Assembly: GCA_937996655.1 (NCBI GenBank)
Contig: CALKUK010000011.1
Span: 434,001-498,000 of the forward strand
DNA from: an uncultured Sphingomonadaceae bacterium
Lineage (GTDB): Bacteria; Pseudomonadota; Alphaproteobacteria; Sphingomonadales; Sphingomonadaceae
Direction of reading: 5' to 3'
DNA: 64,000 nt
Shown: positions 1 to 8,919 of the stretch, in pieces
How the letters are laid out: each line of letters begins with the position of its first letter
Numbering within the stretch: position 1 is the stretch's first letter
The notes under the pieces: model-generated
Database searches by the model: none
What the model saw: the letters and a program-made list of their open reading frames with translations, nothing else
What the model was told of the DNA's origin: nothing
Made by a program: the position numbers and the translations under genes

Positions 1-1991
1 CGCGGCCGCTGGAACGGCTTGGGCTCAACAAGATTGTCGACATCCTCTTTCATTTGCCCACAGGCTTTGTGGACCGGTTGCGTGTCGATGGGCTGCGGAT
101 GAGTGATGCGGGCCGGGTGATCACGATCGAACTGACGCCTATGGACTACCGCGCAAGCGGGGGCAGGGGACCATTTCGCGTGTGGGCGGCAGACCCTAAT
201 GGGGATATGATTGCGCTCGTCTATTTTGGCGGAAATCCAGGCTGGGCAAAAAAGCAGCTTCCGCTGGGGGAACCACGCATCGTCTCTGGCAAGCTGGAGG
301 CTTATGGACAGGACTTGCAGATGGTCCACCCGGACTATGTGCTGAAACCGGAAGAGGCAGGTAGCCTGCCGGAACGGGAACCTGTCTATCCGTTGTCCGA
401 AGGCCTGACCGGGCGGCGGATGCAGCAATTGGCGGCTCAGGCGCTAGACCGCGCGCCGGTTCTGCCGGAGTGGATTGACGCCTCGCTTCATGCCCAGCGT
501 GACTGGTCGTCCTGGCGGGAGGCAATTGGCGCCATCCATGCCGACCCTGCCGATGCCAAGGCGCGAGAGCGGCTGGCCTATGACGAGATTTTTGCCAATC
601 AACTCGCGCTGATGCTGGTGCGGGCCTCCTCACGCCGTCGTCGGGGCGTGCCGCTTCAGGGGGACGGGCGGCTGCGGGCGATGCTCAAACTGCCCTACGC
701 GCTGACGGGCGCACAGCAACGGACCATCTCTGAGATTGAGGGGGACTTGATCCAGTCCATCCCGATGGTGCGGCTGCTGCAGGGCGATGTGGGGGCAGGG
801 AAGACGATGGTCGCGCTCCACGCCATGTTGGCGGCTGTCGAAGCAGGTGCACAGGCCGCGATGCTGGCCCCGACCGAAATCCTTGCCCGCCAGCATTTTG
901 ACACGATCACCCGCCAATTGGCTGGTCTTCCCGTCACCGTCGCGATCCTGACGGGCCGTGATAAGGGCCGGGCGCGGGAATCGACGCTGATGGGGCTGGC
1001 CGATGGTAGCATCGACATTCTCATAGGCACGCACGCCATCTTTCAGGAGGCTGTGGCCTATAAGCGGCTTGGCCTCGCCGTCATTGACGAGCAGCATCGC
1101 TTTGGCGTTGCCCAGCGCCTGCTCCTCACCCAAAAGGCAGAAAAACCGCCGCATTTGCTCGTCATGACCGCGACGCCCATCCCGCGCACGCTGACCCTGT
1201 CAAACTATGGCGAGATGGATGTCAGCCGGTTGGATGAGATGCCGCCGGGCCGTCAGCCCATCGACACGCGGGTAATGTCAGGCGACCGTCTGGAGGAGGT
1301 GGTCGAGGGTCTGTCGCGGCATATTGGCAGAGGCGGGCAGGCCTATTGGGTGTGCCCGCTGGTCGAAGAAAATGAAGACAGTGACCGCGCGGCAGCCGAG
1401 GCGCGCTATGAGGCGCTGTCGATGCGCTTTCCGGGCAAGGTCGGGTTGGTCCATGGCCGGATGAAAGGGCCTGAAAAGGACGCCATCATGGCGCGATTCG
1501 CCGCGAATGAGCTCGCGGTCCTGGTCGCGACGACGGTGATCGAAGTCGGTGTTGATGTGCCCAATTCCACGTTGATGATCATCGAGGATGCCGAACGCTT
1601 TGGCCTTGCCCAGTTGCACCAGCTGCGCGGGCGCGTGGGGCGGGGTAGTGCAAAGTCGGTCTGCCTGCTGCTGCGCGGCACTGCGCTGAGCGAGACGGCC
1701 CGTGCGCGGCTTGCCCTGATGCGCGAGACGAATGACGGCTTCCGCATTGCCGAAGAAGACCTGAAGCTGCGCGGGGCGGGCGAAATCCTCGGTACGCGTC
1801 AGTCGGGCGAGGCCGCCTTCCGCATTGCCTCGCCCGAACAGGTTTCGAGCCTGATCCATGTCGCAACCGATGACGCGCGGCTGCTGGTGGACCGTGATGG
1901 CGGGCTGGCGAGCGCGCGGGGAGAGGCTGCGCGGTTGGCGCTGTATCTGTTTGAACGCGACGCCGCAGTGGCGCTTATCAAGGCCGGATAG
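1..1991 (+). CDS. recG: ATP-dependent DNA helicase RecG (5' end outside window)
   Basis: RecG remodels stalled replication forks and branch-migrates Holliday junctions in the cytoplasm. The reading frame is open from base 3 to the stop at 1991, so the true start lies upstream and the first residues seen (RPLERLGLNKIVD) are already the N-terminal wedge region. The order OB-fold wedge, then two helicase lobes, is visible: Walker A GDVGAGKT near 783, the DEQH box near 1087, TATPIPRT near 1168 and the QLRGRVGRG motif near 1615. About 660 residues are present against roughly 690 in the family, so only a few dozen are missing. It converges on the PilZ gene with an 8-base gap. Confidence 0.95.
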   Translation, partial: RPLERLGLNKIVDILFHLPTGFVDRLRVDGLRMSDAGRVITIELTPMDYRASGGRGPFRVWAADPNGDMIALVYFGGNPGWAKKQLPLGEPRIVSGKLEAYGQDLQMVHPDYVLKPEEAGSLPEREPVYPLSEGLTGRRMQQLAAQALDRAPVLPEWIDASLHAQRDWSSWREAIGAIHADPADAKARERLAYDEIFANQLALMLVRASSRRRRGVPLQGDGRLRAMLKLPYALTGAQQRTISEIEGDLIQSIPMVRLLQGDVGAGKTMVALHAMLAAVEAGAQAAMLAPTEILARQHFDTITRQLAGLPVTVAILTGRDKGRARESTLMGLADGSIDILIGTHAIFQEAVAYKRLGLAVIDEQHRFGVAQRLLLTQKAEKPPHLLVMTATPIPRTLTLSNYGEMDVSRLDEMPPGRQPIDTRVMSGDRLEEVVEGLSRHIGRGGQAYWVCPLVEENEDSDRAAAEARYEALSMRFPGKVGLVHGRMKGPEKDAIMARFAANELAVLVATTVIEVGVDVPNSTLMIIEDAERFGLAQLHQLRGRVGRGSAKSVCLLLRGTALSETARARLALMRETNDGFRIAEEDLKLRGAGEILGTRQSGEAAFRIASPEQVSSLIHVATDDARLLVDRDGGLASARGEAARLALYLFERDAAVALIKAG

Positions 1992-1999
1992 GCCGCCGC

Positions 2000-2332
2000 T
2001 CAGTCGGTGGCGTGCAAGTGCTCCAACATATCGACGTAAAGCTGGCTCAACGGCCGGTCGAACTGAACGCCATGCTGATCATTGAAGAACCAAACCACAC
2101 GTCCGCCCGCCCAGCCAAGGCCGGGCATATCGAGCATGACAGGGGTATTTTCGTCGAGCGTCTTGGCTGCATTCATCATCACGCCGCCGGTCGATAGGTT
2201 GACGAGCTCCACATCGACGCGTTCCATGCCCGGCAGGCCTGCCGTGGTGCGGATTGAGACAGCGGCGCGCGCGGCGCGGCGGCGCTCTGCGGAAAACATC
2301 TGCGCGGCAAGTGTGGCCTGCATTTGCGACAT
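2000..2332 (-). CDS. PilZ domain protein
   Basis: This 110-residue protein is a single PilZ-type domain, a family known to bind cyclic di-GMP and pass the signal to motility, envelope or enzyme targets. The arginine-rich stretch RRRAAR near residue 18 and the NLSTGGV segment near residue 46 match the two conserved PilZ signatures (RxxxR and D/NxSxxG). There is no signal peptide or membrane segment, so it should be cytoplasmic. It stands alone, convergent with recG and downstream of tyrS on the same strand. The EAL protein at 22177 is the only c-di-GMP enzyme in the window. Target unknown. Confidence 0.85.
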   Translation of the reverse strand: MSQMQATLAAQMFSAERRRAARAAVSIRTTAGLPGMERVDVELVNLSTGGVMMNAAKTLDENTPVMLDMPGLGWAGGRVVWFFNDQHGVQFDRPLSQLYVDMLEHLHATD

Positions 2333-2421
2333 GATGTGGCTGCCTCGGTTGAAACCGGCCAGACACTGGCACCAACGCCCGCAAGAAAGGGCTAAGGCGA
2401 CTGGAAAACCGCCGGTTAAGC

Positions 2422-3651
2422 TTAAGCGGCGTTAACCAGAAGTCCGTGCCGCTTCTTGCCAAGGCTGACCTTGATGTCGCCCGAAACGGTTACAACTGCA
2501 TCGGCTGCGGAGATGATGCTATCATCCACCTTGACCGCGCCTTCGGCAATCTTGCGCTTGGCTTCCCCACGAGAGGCGCAAAAGCCGAGGCCAACAAGCG
2601 CGTCGAGGATTTCGATGGACCCGCCCGACACTTCAAACCGGGGAAGGTCAGCACCGGTGCCGCCTTCAGCAAAGGTGCGGCGGGCGGTTTCGGCAGCGGC
2701 CTTAGCTGCCTCTTCGCCACGGCACAGCCGCGTCGCTTCATTGGCGAGGACAATCTTTGCCTCGTTGATCTCTGCGCCTTGCAGGCCTTCCAGCCGGGCG
2801 ATCTCGTCCAGCGGAAGATCGGTGAACAGCCGCAGGAACTTGCCGACATCGGCATCGTCTGAATTCCGCCAGAATTGCCAATAATCATATGCCGGAAGCT
2901 GCGCTTCGTTGAGCCAGACCGCGCCGGACACCGACTTGCCCATTTTGGTCCCGTCGGATTTGGTGATGAGCGGTGTGGTCAGCCCAAAAACTTCGGCCCC
3001 GTCCATGCGTCGCGACAACTCGACCCCGTTGACGATGTTGCCCCATTGGTCGCTGCCGCCCATTTGCAGCCTGACGCCCATGTTCTGGCAAAGGTGACGG
3101 AAATCATAGCCTTGCAGGATCATGTAGTTGAATTCGAGGAACGTCATCGGCTGTTCCCGCTCAAGCCGCAGCTTGACCGAGTCAAAGCTGAGCATGCGGT
3201 TCACCGTGAAGTGGGTGCCGACCTTCTGCAGCATTTCGATATAACCGAGCTTACCCAGCCAGTCATGGTTGTTGACCATCACCGCGTCGGTTGGACCATC
3301 GCCGAAAACGAGAAATCTCTCAAATGCCGTGCGGATCGACGAGATGTTTGTCTCGATCGCGTCATCACTCAGCATCTTGCGGACTTCGTCCTTGCCCGTC
3401 GGATCGCCGATCCGTGTTGTGCCGCCACCCATCAGAACGACGGGCTTGTGGCCTGCCTGTTGCAGGCGGCGCAGCAGCATGATGGACACCAGATTGCCGA
3501 CGTGGAGGGACGGCGCGGTGGCGTCAAACCCGACATATGCGGGCACGATCTGCGATGTGGCCAGCTTGTCCAGCGCCTCGCCGTCGGTGATCTGGTGGAT
3601 GTAGCCGCGTTCAGAAAGGACGCGGAGAAGGTCTGATTTAAAGCCGCTCAT
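2422..3651 (-). CDS. tyrS: Tyrosyl-tRNA synthetase
   Basis: TyrRS charges tRNA-Tyr with tyrosine. The class I signatures are visible: the HIGH equivalent HVGN at about residue 50 and the KMSKS equivalent KMGKS at about residue 235, followed by a C-terminal S4 RNA-binding domain that starts with the ILDALVGLGF stretch. The frame stays open further upstream to 3753, but the family N-terminus matches MSGFKSDLL, which begins at 3651 and gives 409 residues, so I chose that start. It is divergent from the DOMON-like gene at 3741. Confidence 0.95.
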   Translation of the reverse strand: MSGFKSDLLRVLSERGYIHQITDGEALDKLATSQIVPAYVGFDATAPSLHVGNLVSIMLLRRLQQAGHKPVVLMGGGTTRIGDPTGKDEVRKMLSDDAIETNISSIRTAFERFLVFGDGPTDAVMVNNHDWLGKLGYIEMLQKVGTHFTVNRMLSFDSVKLRLEREQPMTFLEFNYMILQGYDFRHLCQNMGVRLQMGGSDQWGNIVNGVELSRRMDGAEVFGLTTPLITKSDGTKMGKSVSGAVWLNEAQLPAYDYWQFWRNSDDADVGKFLRLFTDLPLDEIARLEGLQGAEINEAKIVLANEATRLCRGEEAAKAAAETARRTFAEGGTGADLPRFEVSGGSIEILDALVGLGFCASRGEAKRKIAEGAVKVDDSIISAADAVVTVSGDIKVSLGKKRHGLLVNAA

Positions 3652-3740
3652 GATGGCCGCGCGCTTAGCAGGCCTTTGCGGGAAAGGGAACGGGCAGGGG
3701 CGCACTTGATCAATTGCGTTTCCCCGTCCAATCCGGTGCC

Positions 3741-4313
3741 ATGATTGCTCCAAAGTTCAGTTCCACCGCGTGCCTTGTCCCGCACCCGACGACACCTTGC
3801 CAAGCCCTTGAGTCCGTTGAGGTGGCGGTGGACTATGACCATCCCCAACTTTTGCTCCAATTTCGTCTGTCGGGGCGAATTAATGACCTCGCCATTCCCG
3901 GCCCTGAGGAGCCGGTCCGCACAGTTGGTCTATGGGAAGAAACCTGTTTTGAGGCCTTCCTAAGACCGGCGGGCAGTGATGCTTATTTCGAGTTCAATCT
4001 ATCGCCTTCATCGCAATGGGCAGTGTTTGATTTTACGGATTATCGCCAGAATTTGCGGCAGCTGGACGTCGGTCGTGCGCCCGTTATCGACTGCGAGGAA
4101 ACGTCGGAGCAACTGGCTCTAGCCGCGGTCATTGACCTTTCGATGCTTCCGCCAGACGTGCATGCGCAGGATTGGACACTTGGCCTGTCTTGTGTTGTGA
4201 AAACCAAGGACGGCGCCACATCCTATTGGGCGCTCGCTCATCCACCGGAAAAGCCTGATTTTCACGATAGCAATTGCTTTGCGCTGACGTTGGAGGCAGC
4301 AAGGCGCGCATGA
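3741..4313 (+). CDS. DOMON-like domain protein
   Basis: This 190-residue protein looks like a single beta-sandwich of the DOMON-like class found in many alphaproteobacteria; a WEETCFEAFL motif and the repeated NLSPSSQWAVFDF-type strand pattern support this. DOMON-type folds bind haem or sugars in other families; no ligand can be assigned here. There is no convincing signal peptide from the ATG at 3741; an upstream in-frame start at 3714 is possible. Its stop overlaps the start of the NamZ-like gene (ATGA at 4310-4313), so the two are translationally coupled and probably work in the same sugar or peptidoglycan process. Confidence 0.7.
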   Translation: MIAPKFSSTACLVPHPTTPCQALESVEVAVDYDHPQLLLQFRLSGRINDLAIPGPEEPVRTVGLWEETCFEAFLRPAGSDAYFEFNLSPSSQWAVFDFTDYRQNLRQLDVGRAPVIDCEETSEQLALAAVIDLSMLPPDVHAQDWTLGLSCVVKTKDGATSYWALAHPPEKPDFHDSNCFALTLEAARRA

Positions 4314-5515
4314 AATTCGGTATTGATCGCCTTATTGCGGACCCGGCGCTCCGCCAGCAACTCGCCGGAAAGCGCGTCGCGCTGGTCGCCCATCCAGCCT
4401 CGGTCACGGCAGACCTGACGCACAGTCTCGACGCGCTGGCAAAGTGCCCAGAGATCAGGTTGACCGCTGCCTTCGGCCCCCAGCACGGCCTGCGCGGTGA
4501 CAAGCAGGATAATATGATGGAGTCGCCCGACTTCACTGATCCGCAGCATGGCATCCCCGTCTTCAGCCTTTATGGGGAAGTGCGCCGGCCAACGGCTCAA
4601 GCGATGGGCACGTTTGACGTTGTTCTCATTGATCTGCAGGATCTTGGCTGCCGCATCTACACCTTCATTACGACGCTGCTCTACATCCTCGAAGCGGCGG
4701 CCGCGCATGGCAAAGAGGTTTGGGTGTTAGACCGGCCCAACCCTGCGGGACGCCCGATCGAAGGGCTGACGCTGCGCGCGGGGTGGGAGAGCTTCGTCGG
4801 GGCAGGGCCTATCCCGATGCGGCACGGCCTGACGATGGGCGAATTGGGTCAATGGTTCATCAGCCACTTCAAGCTCAAAGTGTCTTACCGGGTGATCGAG
4901 ATGGAGGGCTATATGCCCGACACCGGCCCCGGTTTTGGCTGGCCGCAGGACCGCGTCTGGATCAACCCCAGCCCGAATGCCGCGAACGTCAACATGGCGC
5001 GCGCTTATGCGGGCACCGTGATGGTGGAGGGCGCGACGCTCTCCGAAGGGCGGGGCACGACCCGTCCGCTCGAAATCTTTGGCGCGCCGGATATAGATGC
5101 CCGAGCAGTGATCGCAAAGATGCACGAGCTCGCGCCGCATTGGCTCACGGGCTGCACGCTGCGTGACATCTGGTTTGAGCCAACATTTCACAAGCATGTC
5201 GGGAAGTTGTGCGCGGGTGTTCACATCCATGCCGAAGGCCCAGCCTATGAAAATGCGACCTTCAAGCCTTGGCGGTTGCAGGCTCTCGCCTTCAAGGCGA
5301 TCCGTTTACTCTATCCGGAGTATCCCATCTGGCGGGGCAAGGACTTCAAATACGAATATACCGATGATGTGCTTGCCATCGATGTGATCAATGGCGGCCC
5401 GGCCTTGCGCGAATGGGTGGACAATCCGGCAGCGACAGCGGCGGACCTCGACGCGATCACATTACCGGATGAACAGGCTTGGGCCGAGGAACGGCGCCCG
5501 TTCCTGCTCTATTGA
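4310..5515 (+). CDS. DUF1343 / NamZ-type exo-beta-N-acetylmuramidase
   Basis: The 401-residue product belongs to the DUF1343 family, whose Bacillus member NamZ removes terminal N-acetylmuramic acid from peptidoglycan fragments. Family-typical stretches are VALVAHPASV near residue 23, FGPQHGLRGD near 60, DLQDLGCRIYT near 108 and the DRPNPAGR loop near 140. The start ATG at 4310 overlaps the preceding stop. No signal peptide is visible, unlike secreted homologues, so a cytoplasmic role on imported cell-wall fragments is possible (inference). It is followed after 13 bases by the Tat-exported M24 peptidase. Confidence 0.85.
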   Translation: MKFGIDRLIADPALRQQLAGKRVALVAHPASVTADLTHSLDALAKCPEIRLTAAFGPQHGLRGDKQDNMMESPDFTDPQHGIPVFSLYGEVRRPTAQAMGTFDVVLIDLQDLGCRIYTFITTLLYILEAAAAHGKEVWVLDRPNPAGRPIEGLTLRAGWESFVGAGPIPMRHGLTMGELGQWFISHFKLKVSYRVIEMEGYMPDTGPGFGWPQDRVWINPSPNAANVNMARAYAGTVMVEGATLSEGRGTTRPLEIFGAPDIDARAVIAKMHELAPHWLTGCTLRDIWFEPTFHKHVGKLCAGVHIHAEGPAYENATFKPWRLQALAFKAIRLLYPEYPIWRGKDFKYEYTDDVLAIDVINGGPALREWVDNPAATAADLDAITLPDEQAWAEERRPFLLY

Positions 5516-5528
5516 GGAGGATGGCACG

Positions 5529-6770
5529 ATGATTTCCCGACGCAAGGTTTTGGGGTCCGCTGCAGGATTGGCACTTGCGCCCGCGCTGGCCAAGGCGGCT
5601 GTGCCTGAGGCGGCACCTGTCAATCTGGCGGCGCTGGCCAAGCCGATTGGACCGGAAGAGCGCGCGGCCCGTCTCGCTAAGGTGCAGGGCCTGATGCAGG
5701 CGGCCGGTATTGGGGCGCTTCTGGTCGAGCCCGGCTCCAGCCTAGTCTATTTCACCGGCGTCCAATGGTGGCGCAGTGAGCGGTTAACCGCAGCACTGAT
5801 CCCGGCGGACGGCGAAGTAACGGTGGTCACGCCCTTTTTTGAAGCACCGTCGATCCGGGAATCGCTCGCGATTCCGGCATCAATCCGCACTTGGGATGAA
5901 CATGAAAACCCATTGGTGCTGGTCGCGGATTGGCTGCGCGAGAAGAAGCTGACGAGCAAGCCGGTCGCGATGGAAGAGACTGTCCGTCACTTCATCACCG
6001 ATGGTCTGCAAAAGGCCCTGCCGGGGGTGTCGGTCGTGAATGGAGCGGGCGTCGTGCGGGGGTGCCGGATGCACAAGACCGCGGCCGAAATCGCTCTGAT
6101 GAAGATGGCAGCAGATATCACCATTGGCGCCTTCCGCGCCGTCGGGGCGCAGGTGCGCAAAGGCATGACGCCCGATGACATTAATGCGCTGGTCATCGCT
6201 GAAACCGCCAAGCGCGGCGGGAAGGGCGGCGACGCGCTGGTGTTACTGGGGGAGGCAAGTGCCTATCCGCATGGATCCGGCAAACCGCAAGAAGCGCGCG
6301 ACGGGGAAGTGATCCTGATGGACGGCGGCTGTTCGGTGCATGGCTATGTGTCTGACATTTCCCGCACCTTCGTGTTTGGAGAGCCGACCAAGCGTCAGCG
6401 GGATGTGTGGGCGCAGGTGCGACAGGGGCAGCAAATGGCTTTTGAGGCGGCGCAGATCGGCACAAGCTGCGGTTCGGTCGATGACGCGGTGCGCGGCTGG
6501 TATGAAAAGATCGGCTATGGCCCCGGCTATGGCTTGCCTGGCCTATCGCACCGGACCGGTCACGGGATCGGCATGGACGGACATGAACCGGTCAACCTCG
6601 TCCATGGTGAGGCGACGCCGTTGGCTGAAGGCATGTGCTTCTCCAATGAACCGGGCCTTTACATTCCCGGCAGCTTTGGGATCCGCCTGGAAGACTGCTT
6701 TCACATGACCGCCAAGGGGCCTGAATGGTTCAGCGTCCCGCCGCCTTCGATTGATAAGCCCTTCGGTTAG
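5529..6770 (+). CDS. M24 family Xaa-Pro peptidase, Tat-exported
   Basis: This 413-residue metallopeptidase resembles Xaa-Pro aminopeptidase/dipeptidase (pita-bread fold). The N-terminus has a twin-arginine signal (SRRKVLG, then an alanine-rich hydrophobic core ending near AKA at residue 20), so the folded, metal-loaded enzyme should be sent to the periplasm. The dinuclear metal ligands are visible: two Asp in MDGG...SDISRT, His in HRTGHGIGM, Glu in SNEPGLY and Glu in IRLEDCF. The start at 5529 follows a GAGGAGG-type ribosome site. It sits directly behind the NamZ-like gene, which hints at a shared role in degrading peptides or muropeptides. Confidence 0.88.
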   Translation: MISRRKVLGSAAGLALAPALAKAAVPEAAPVNLAALAKPIGPEERAARLAKVQGLMQAAGIGALLVEPGSSLVYFTGVQWWRSERLTAALIPADGEVTVVTPFFEAPSIRESLAIPASIRTWDEHENPLVLVADWLREKKLTSKPVAMEETVRHFITDGLQKALPGVSVVNGAGVVRGCRMHKTAAEIALMKMAADITIGAFRAVGAQVRKGMTPDDINALVIAETAKRGGKGGDALVLLGEASAYPHGSGKPQEARDGEVILMDGGCSVHGYVSDISRTFVFGEPTKRQRDVWAQVRQGQQMAFEAAQIGTSCGSVDDAVRGWYEKIGYGPGYGLPGLSHRTGHGIGMDGHEPVNLVHGEATPLAEGMCFSNEPGLYIPGSFGIRLEDCFHMTAKGPEWFSVPPPSIDKPFG

Positions 6771-6774
6771 GGCC

Positions 6775-7953
6775 TCAATGCTTGCGGGTCAGTTCCCGCA
6801 TGGCATCATCCAGCCCTTCGAGGGTGAGCGGATACATCCGGTCGTTCACCAGATCTTTGATGATCTTGGTGGACTGTGAATAGGTCCAATGCTGTTCCGG
6901 CGTCGGGTTTAGCCACACTGTCGCGGGATAGGTGTTCGCCACACGGTGCATCCACACCGCGCCCGCTTCCTCATTAAAATGTTCCACCGACCCGCCGGGG
7001 TGGGAGATTTCATAAGGGCTCATCGCGGCATCCCCCACGAACACAACCTTGTAATCATGCGGGAATTTGTGGAGCACTTCCCAGGTCGGCGTCCGTTCGG
7101 AATAGCGGCGCTTATTGTCCTTCCACACGCCTTCGTAGAGGCAGTTGTGGAAGTAGAAGAATTCCAGATTTTTGAATTCCGACGTGGCCGCGCTGAACAG
7201 TTCTTCCACCAGTTTGATGAAAGGGTCCATTGATCCGCCGACATCCAGGAACAGCAGCACCTTGATAGCATTGCGGCGTTCCGGACGCATATGGATGTCG
7301 AGCCAGCCCTGGCGTGCCGTGCCGTCGATAGTCGCCTTGATGTCCAGTTCTTCCGCTGCGCCCTGCCGCGCAAATTTGCGCAGGCGGCGCAGGGCGATCT
7401 TGATGTTGCGGGTGCCCAGTTCGCGCGTGTTGTCGAGATTCTGAAACTCGCGCTTTTCCCAGACCTTAAGCGCACGTTTATGCTTGGATTCGCCGCCGAT
7501 CCGCACGCCTTCCGGGTTATAGCCGCCATGGCCAAAGGGGGAGGTGCCGCCCGTGCCAATCCACTTGTTTCCGCCTTCGTGGCGTTCCTGCTGTTCCTCA
7601 AGGCGCTTTTTGAGCGTGTCCATGATGTCATCCCAAGACCCAAGCGACTCGATGGCCGCCATTTCTTCGGGCGTCAGGAATTTCTCAGCAACGGCACGCA
7701 GCCAGTCTGCAGGGATGTCGACAGGATTGGTGCCGAATTCGGTCAGAAGGCCTTTGAACACCTTGTTGAAGACCTGATCGAACCGGTCGAGCAGCCCTTC
7801 ATCTTTCACATAGACCGCGCGCGAGAGAAAATAGAATTGCTCCGGCGTCCGGTCGATCACTTCCTTGTCGAGCGCCTCAAGCAACATAAGGTGCTCCTTC
7901 AGCGAGGCCTTGATGCCCGCCGCGCGGAGTTCGTCGAGGAAGTTAAGAAACAT
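6775..7953 (-). CDS. VWA domain protein, CoxE-like partner of MoxR
   Basis: The 392-residue protein carries a C-terminal von Willebrand A domain with a MIDAS-type DVGGSM motif near residue 240, preceded by an alpha-helical CoxE-like region. Proteins of this group pair with MoxR ATPases in chaperone-like assembly of metal enzymes or complexes. The MoxR gene lies immediately upstream on the same strand (25-base gap), the usual arrangement. No signal peptide or membrane segment is seen. The client of the pair cannot be deduced here because no obvious metalloenzyme is adjacent. Confidence 0.88.
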   Translation of the reverse strand: MFLNFLDELRAAGIKASLKEHLMLLEALDKEVIDRTPEQFYFLSRAVYVKDEGLLDRFDQVFNKVFKGLLTEFGTNPVDIPADWLRAVAEKFLTPEEMAAIESLGSWDDIMDTLKKRLEEQQERHEGGNKWIGTGGTSPFGHGGYNPEGVRIGGESKHKRALKVWEKREFQNLDNTRELGTRNIKIALRRLRKFARQGAAEELDIKATIDGTARQGWLDIHMRPERRNAIKVLLFLDVGGSMDPFIKLVEELFSAATSEFKNLEFFYFHNCLYEGVWKDNKRRYSERTPTWEVLHKFPHDYKVVFVGDAAMSPYEISHPGGSVEHFNEEAGAVWMHRVANTYPATVWLNPTPEQHWTYSQSTKIIKDLVNDRMYPLTLEGLDDAMRELTRKH

Positions 7954-7977
7954 GGCGTGTGTGTCCCTGTGCCGGAC

Positions 7978-8820
7978 TTAACCCTGACGCCGCGACATGA
8001 AGGCAAGCCGTTCGAACAGCATGACATCCTGCTCATTCTTGAGCAACGCGCCGTGCAGCGGCGGGATGGCCTTGGTCGGGTCTTTATTCTGCAAGACATC
8101 AAGCGGCATGTCTTCGGACAGAAGAAGCTTCAGCCAGTCGAGCAATTCCGACGTTGACGGTTTCTTCTTGAGGCCGGGGACGTCGCGGACTTCGTAGAAG
8201 ATGTCCATCGCCTTGGAGACGAGGATCTTCTGGATGCCGGGGAAGTGGACGTCGACGATGGCCTGCATCGTGTCGCGGTCCGGGAACTTAATGTAGTGGA
8301 AGAAGCAGCGGCGCAGGAAAGCGTCCGGCAGTTCTTTTTCATTGTTCGACGTGATGATGATGATCGGGCGTTCTTTCGCCGAAATCGTTTCATGCGTTTC
8401 GTAAACGTCGAAGCTCATCCGGTCGAGTTCCTGAAGCAGATCGTTCGGGAATTCGATGTCGGCTTTGTCGATTTCATCGATCAGCAAAACGGGCAAAACG
8501 GGGCTTTCAAAAGCCTCCCAGAGCTTGCCCTTCTTGATGTAGTTTTTGATGTCGTGGACGCGTTCATCGCCCAACTGGCCATCGCGAAGGCGCGCAACGG
8601 CATCATATTCATACAGGCCCTGATGCGCTTTGGTGGTCGATTTGATGTTCCAGGTGATGAGCGGTGCGCCCATGGCCTTGGCCACTTCTTCAGCCAGAAC
8701 GGTCTTCCCGGTGCCGGGTTCCCCCTTCACCAGCAGCGGACGACGGAGAAGGGCGGCTGCATTGACGGCGACCTTCAGATCGTCGGTGGCAACATAAGAC
8801 TTTGTGCCTTCAAAGCGCAT
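7978..8820 (-). CDS. MoxR-family AAA+ ATPase
   Basis: This 280-residue AAA+ ATPase shows Walker A GEPGTGKT near residue 34, Walker B LLIDEIDKAD near residue 100 and the sensor-1 segment IIITSNNEKELPDAF. It is expected to act with the VWA protein encoded just downstream as a MoxR/VWA chaperone pair. The frame extends upstream to 8886, but MRFEGTKSYV at 8820 is the family-like N-terminus and has an AAGGAA ribosome site seven bases upstream. Cytoplasmic. Confidence 0.92.
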   Translation of the reverse strand: MRFEGTKSYVATDDLKVAVNAAALLRRPLLVKGEPGTGKTVLAEEVAKAMGAPLITWNIKSTTKAHQGLYEYDAVARLRDGQLGDERVHDIKNYIKKGKLWEAFESPVLPVLLIDEIDKADIEFPNDLLQELDRMSFDVYETHETISAKERPIIIITSNNEKELPDAFLRRCFFHYIKFPDRDTMQAIVDVHFPGIQKILVSKAMDIFYEVRDVPGLKKKPSTSELLDWLKLLLSEDMPLDVLQNKDPTKAIPPLHGALLKNEQDVMLFERLAFMSRRQG

Positions 8821-8919
8821 GGACATTTCCTTTGACGTAAACGGCAATCTGTCAAAGGCGATAAGCAGGGCGCGCGGCTCGTGCAAGCCGCTAAATCGCG
8901 CAGGGCCCTGACGAAAGTC

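Noticed and set aside
2411..2435. TTAA-rich stretch upstream of the PilZ gene resembling a CtrA box
   Set aside because: The TTAA spacings are 2, 6 and 12 bases, not the 7 required by the CtrA consensus, and part of it is the tyrS stop region.
2875..3636. Plus-strand open frame of 253 codons opposite tyrS
   Set aside because: Antisense shadow; tyrS motifs are unambiguous on the other strand.
7291..8157. Long open frame (288 codons) on the plus strand opposite the VWA and MoxR genes
   Set aside because: It is antisense to two clear family members; GC-rich codon bias produces such open antisense frames, and the translation shows no domain.
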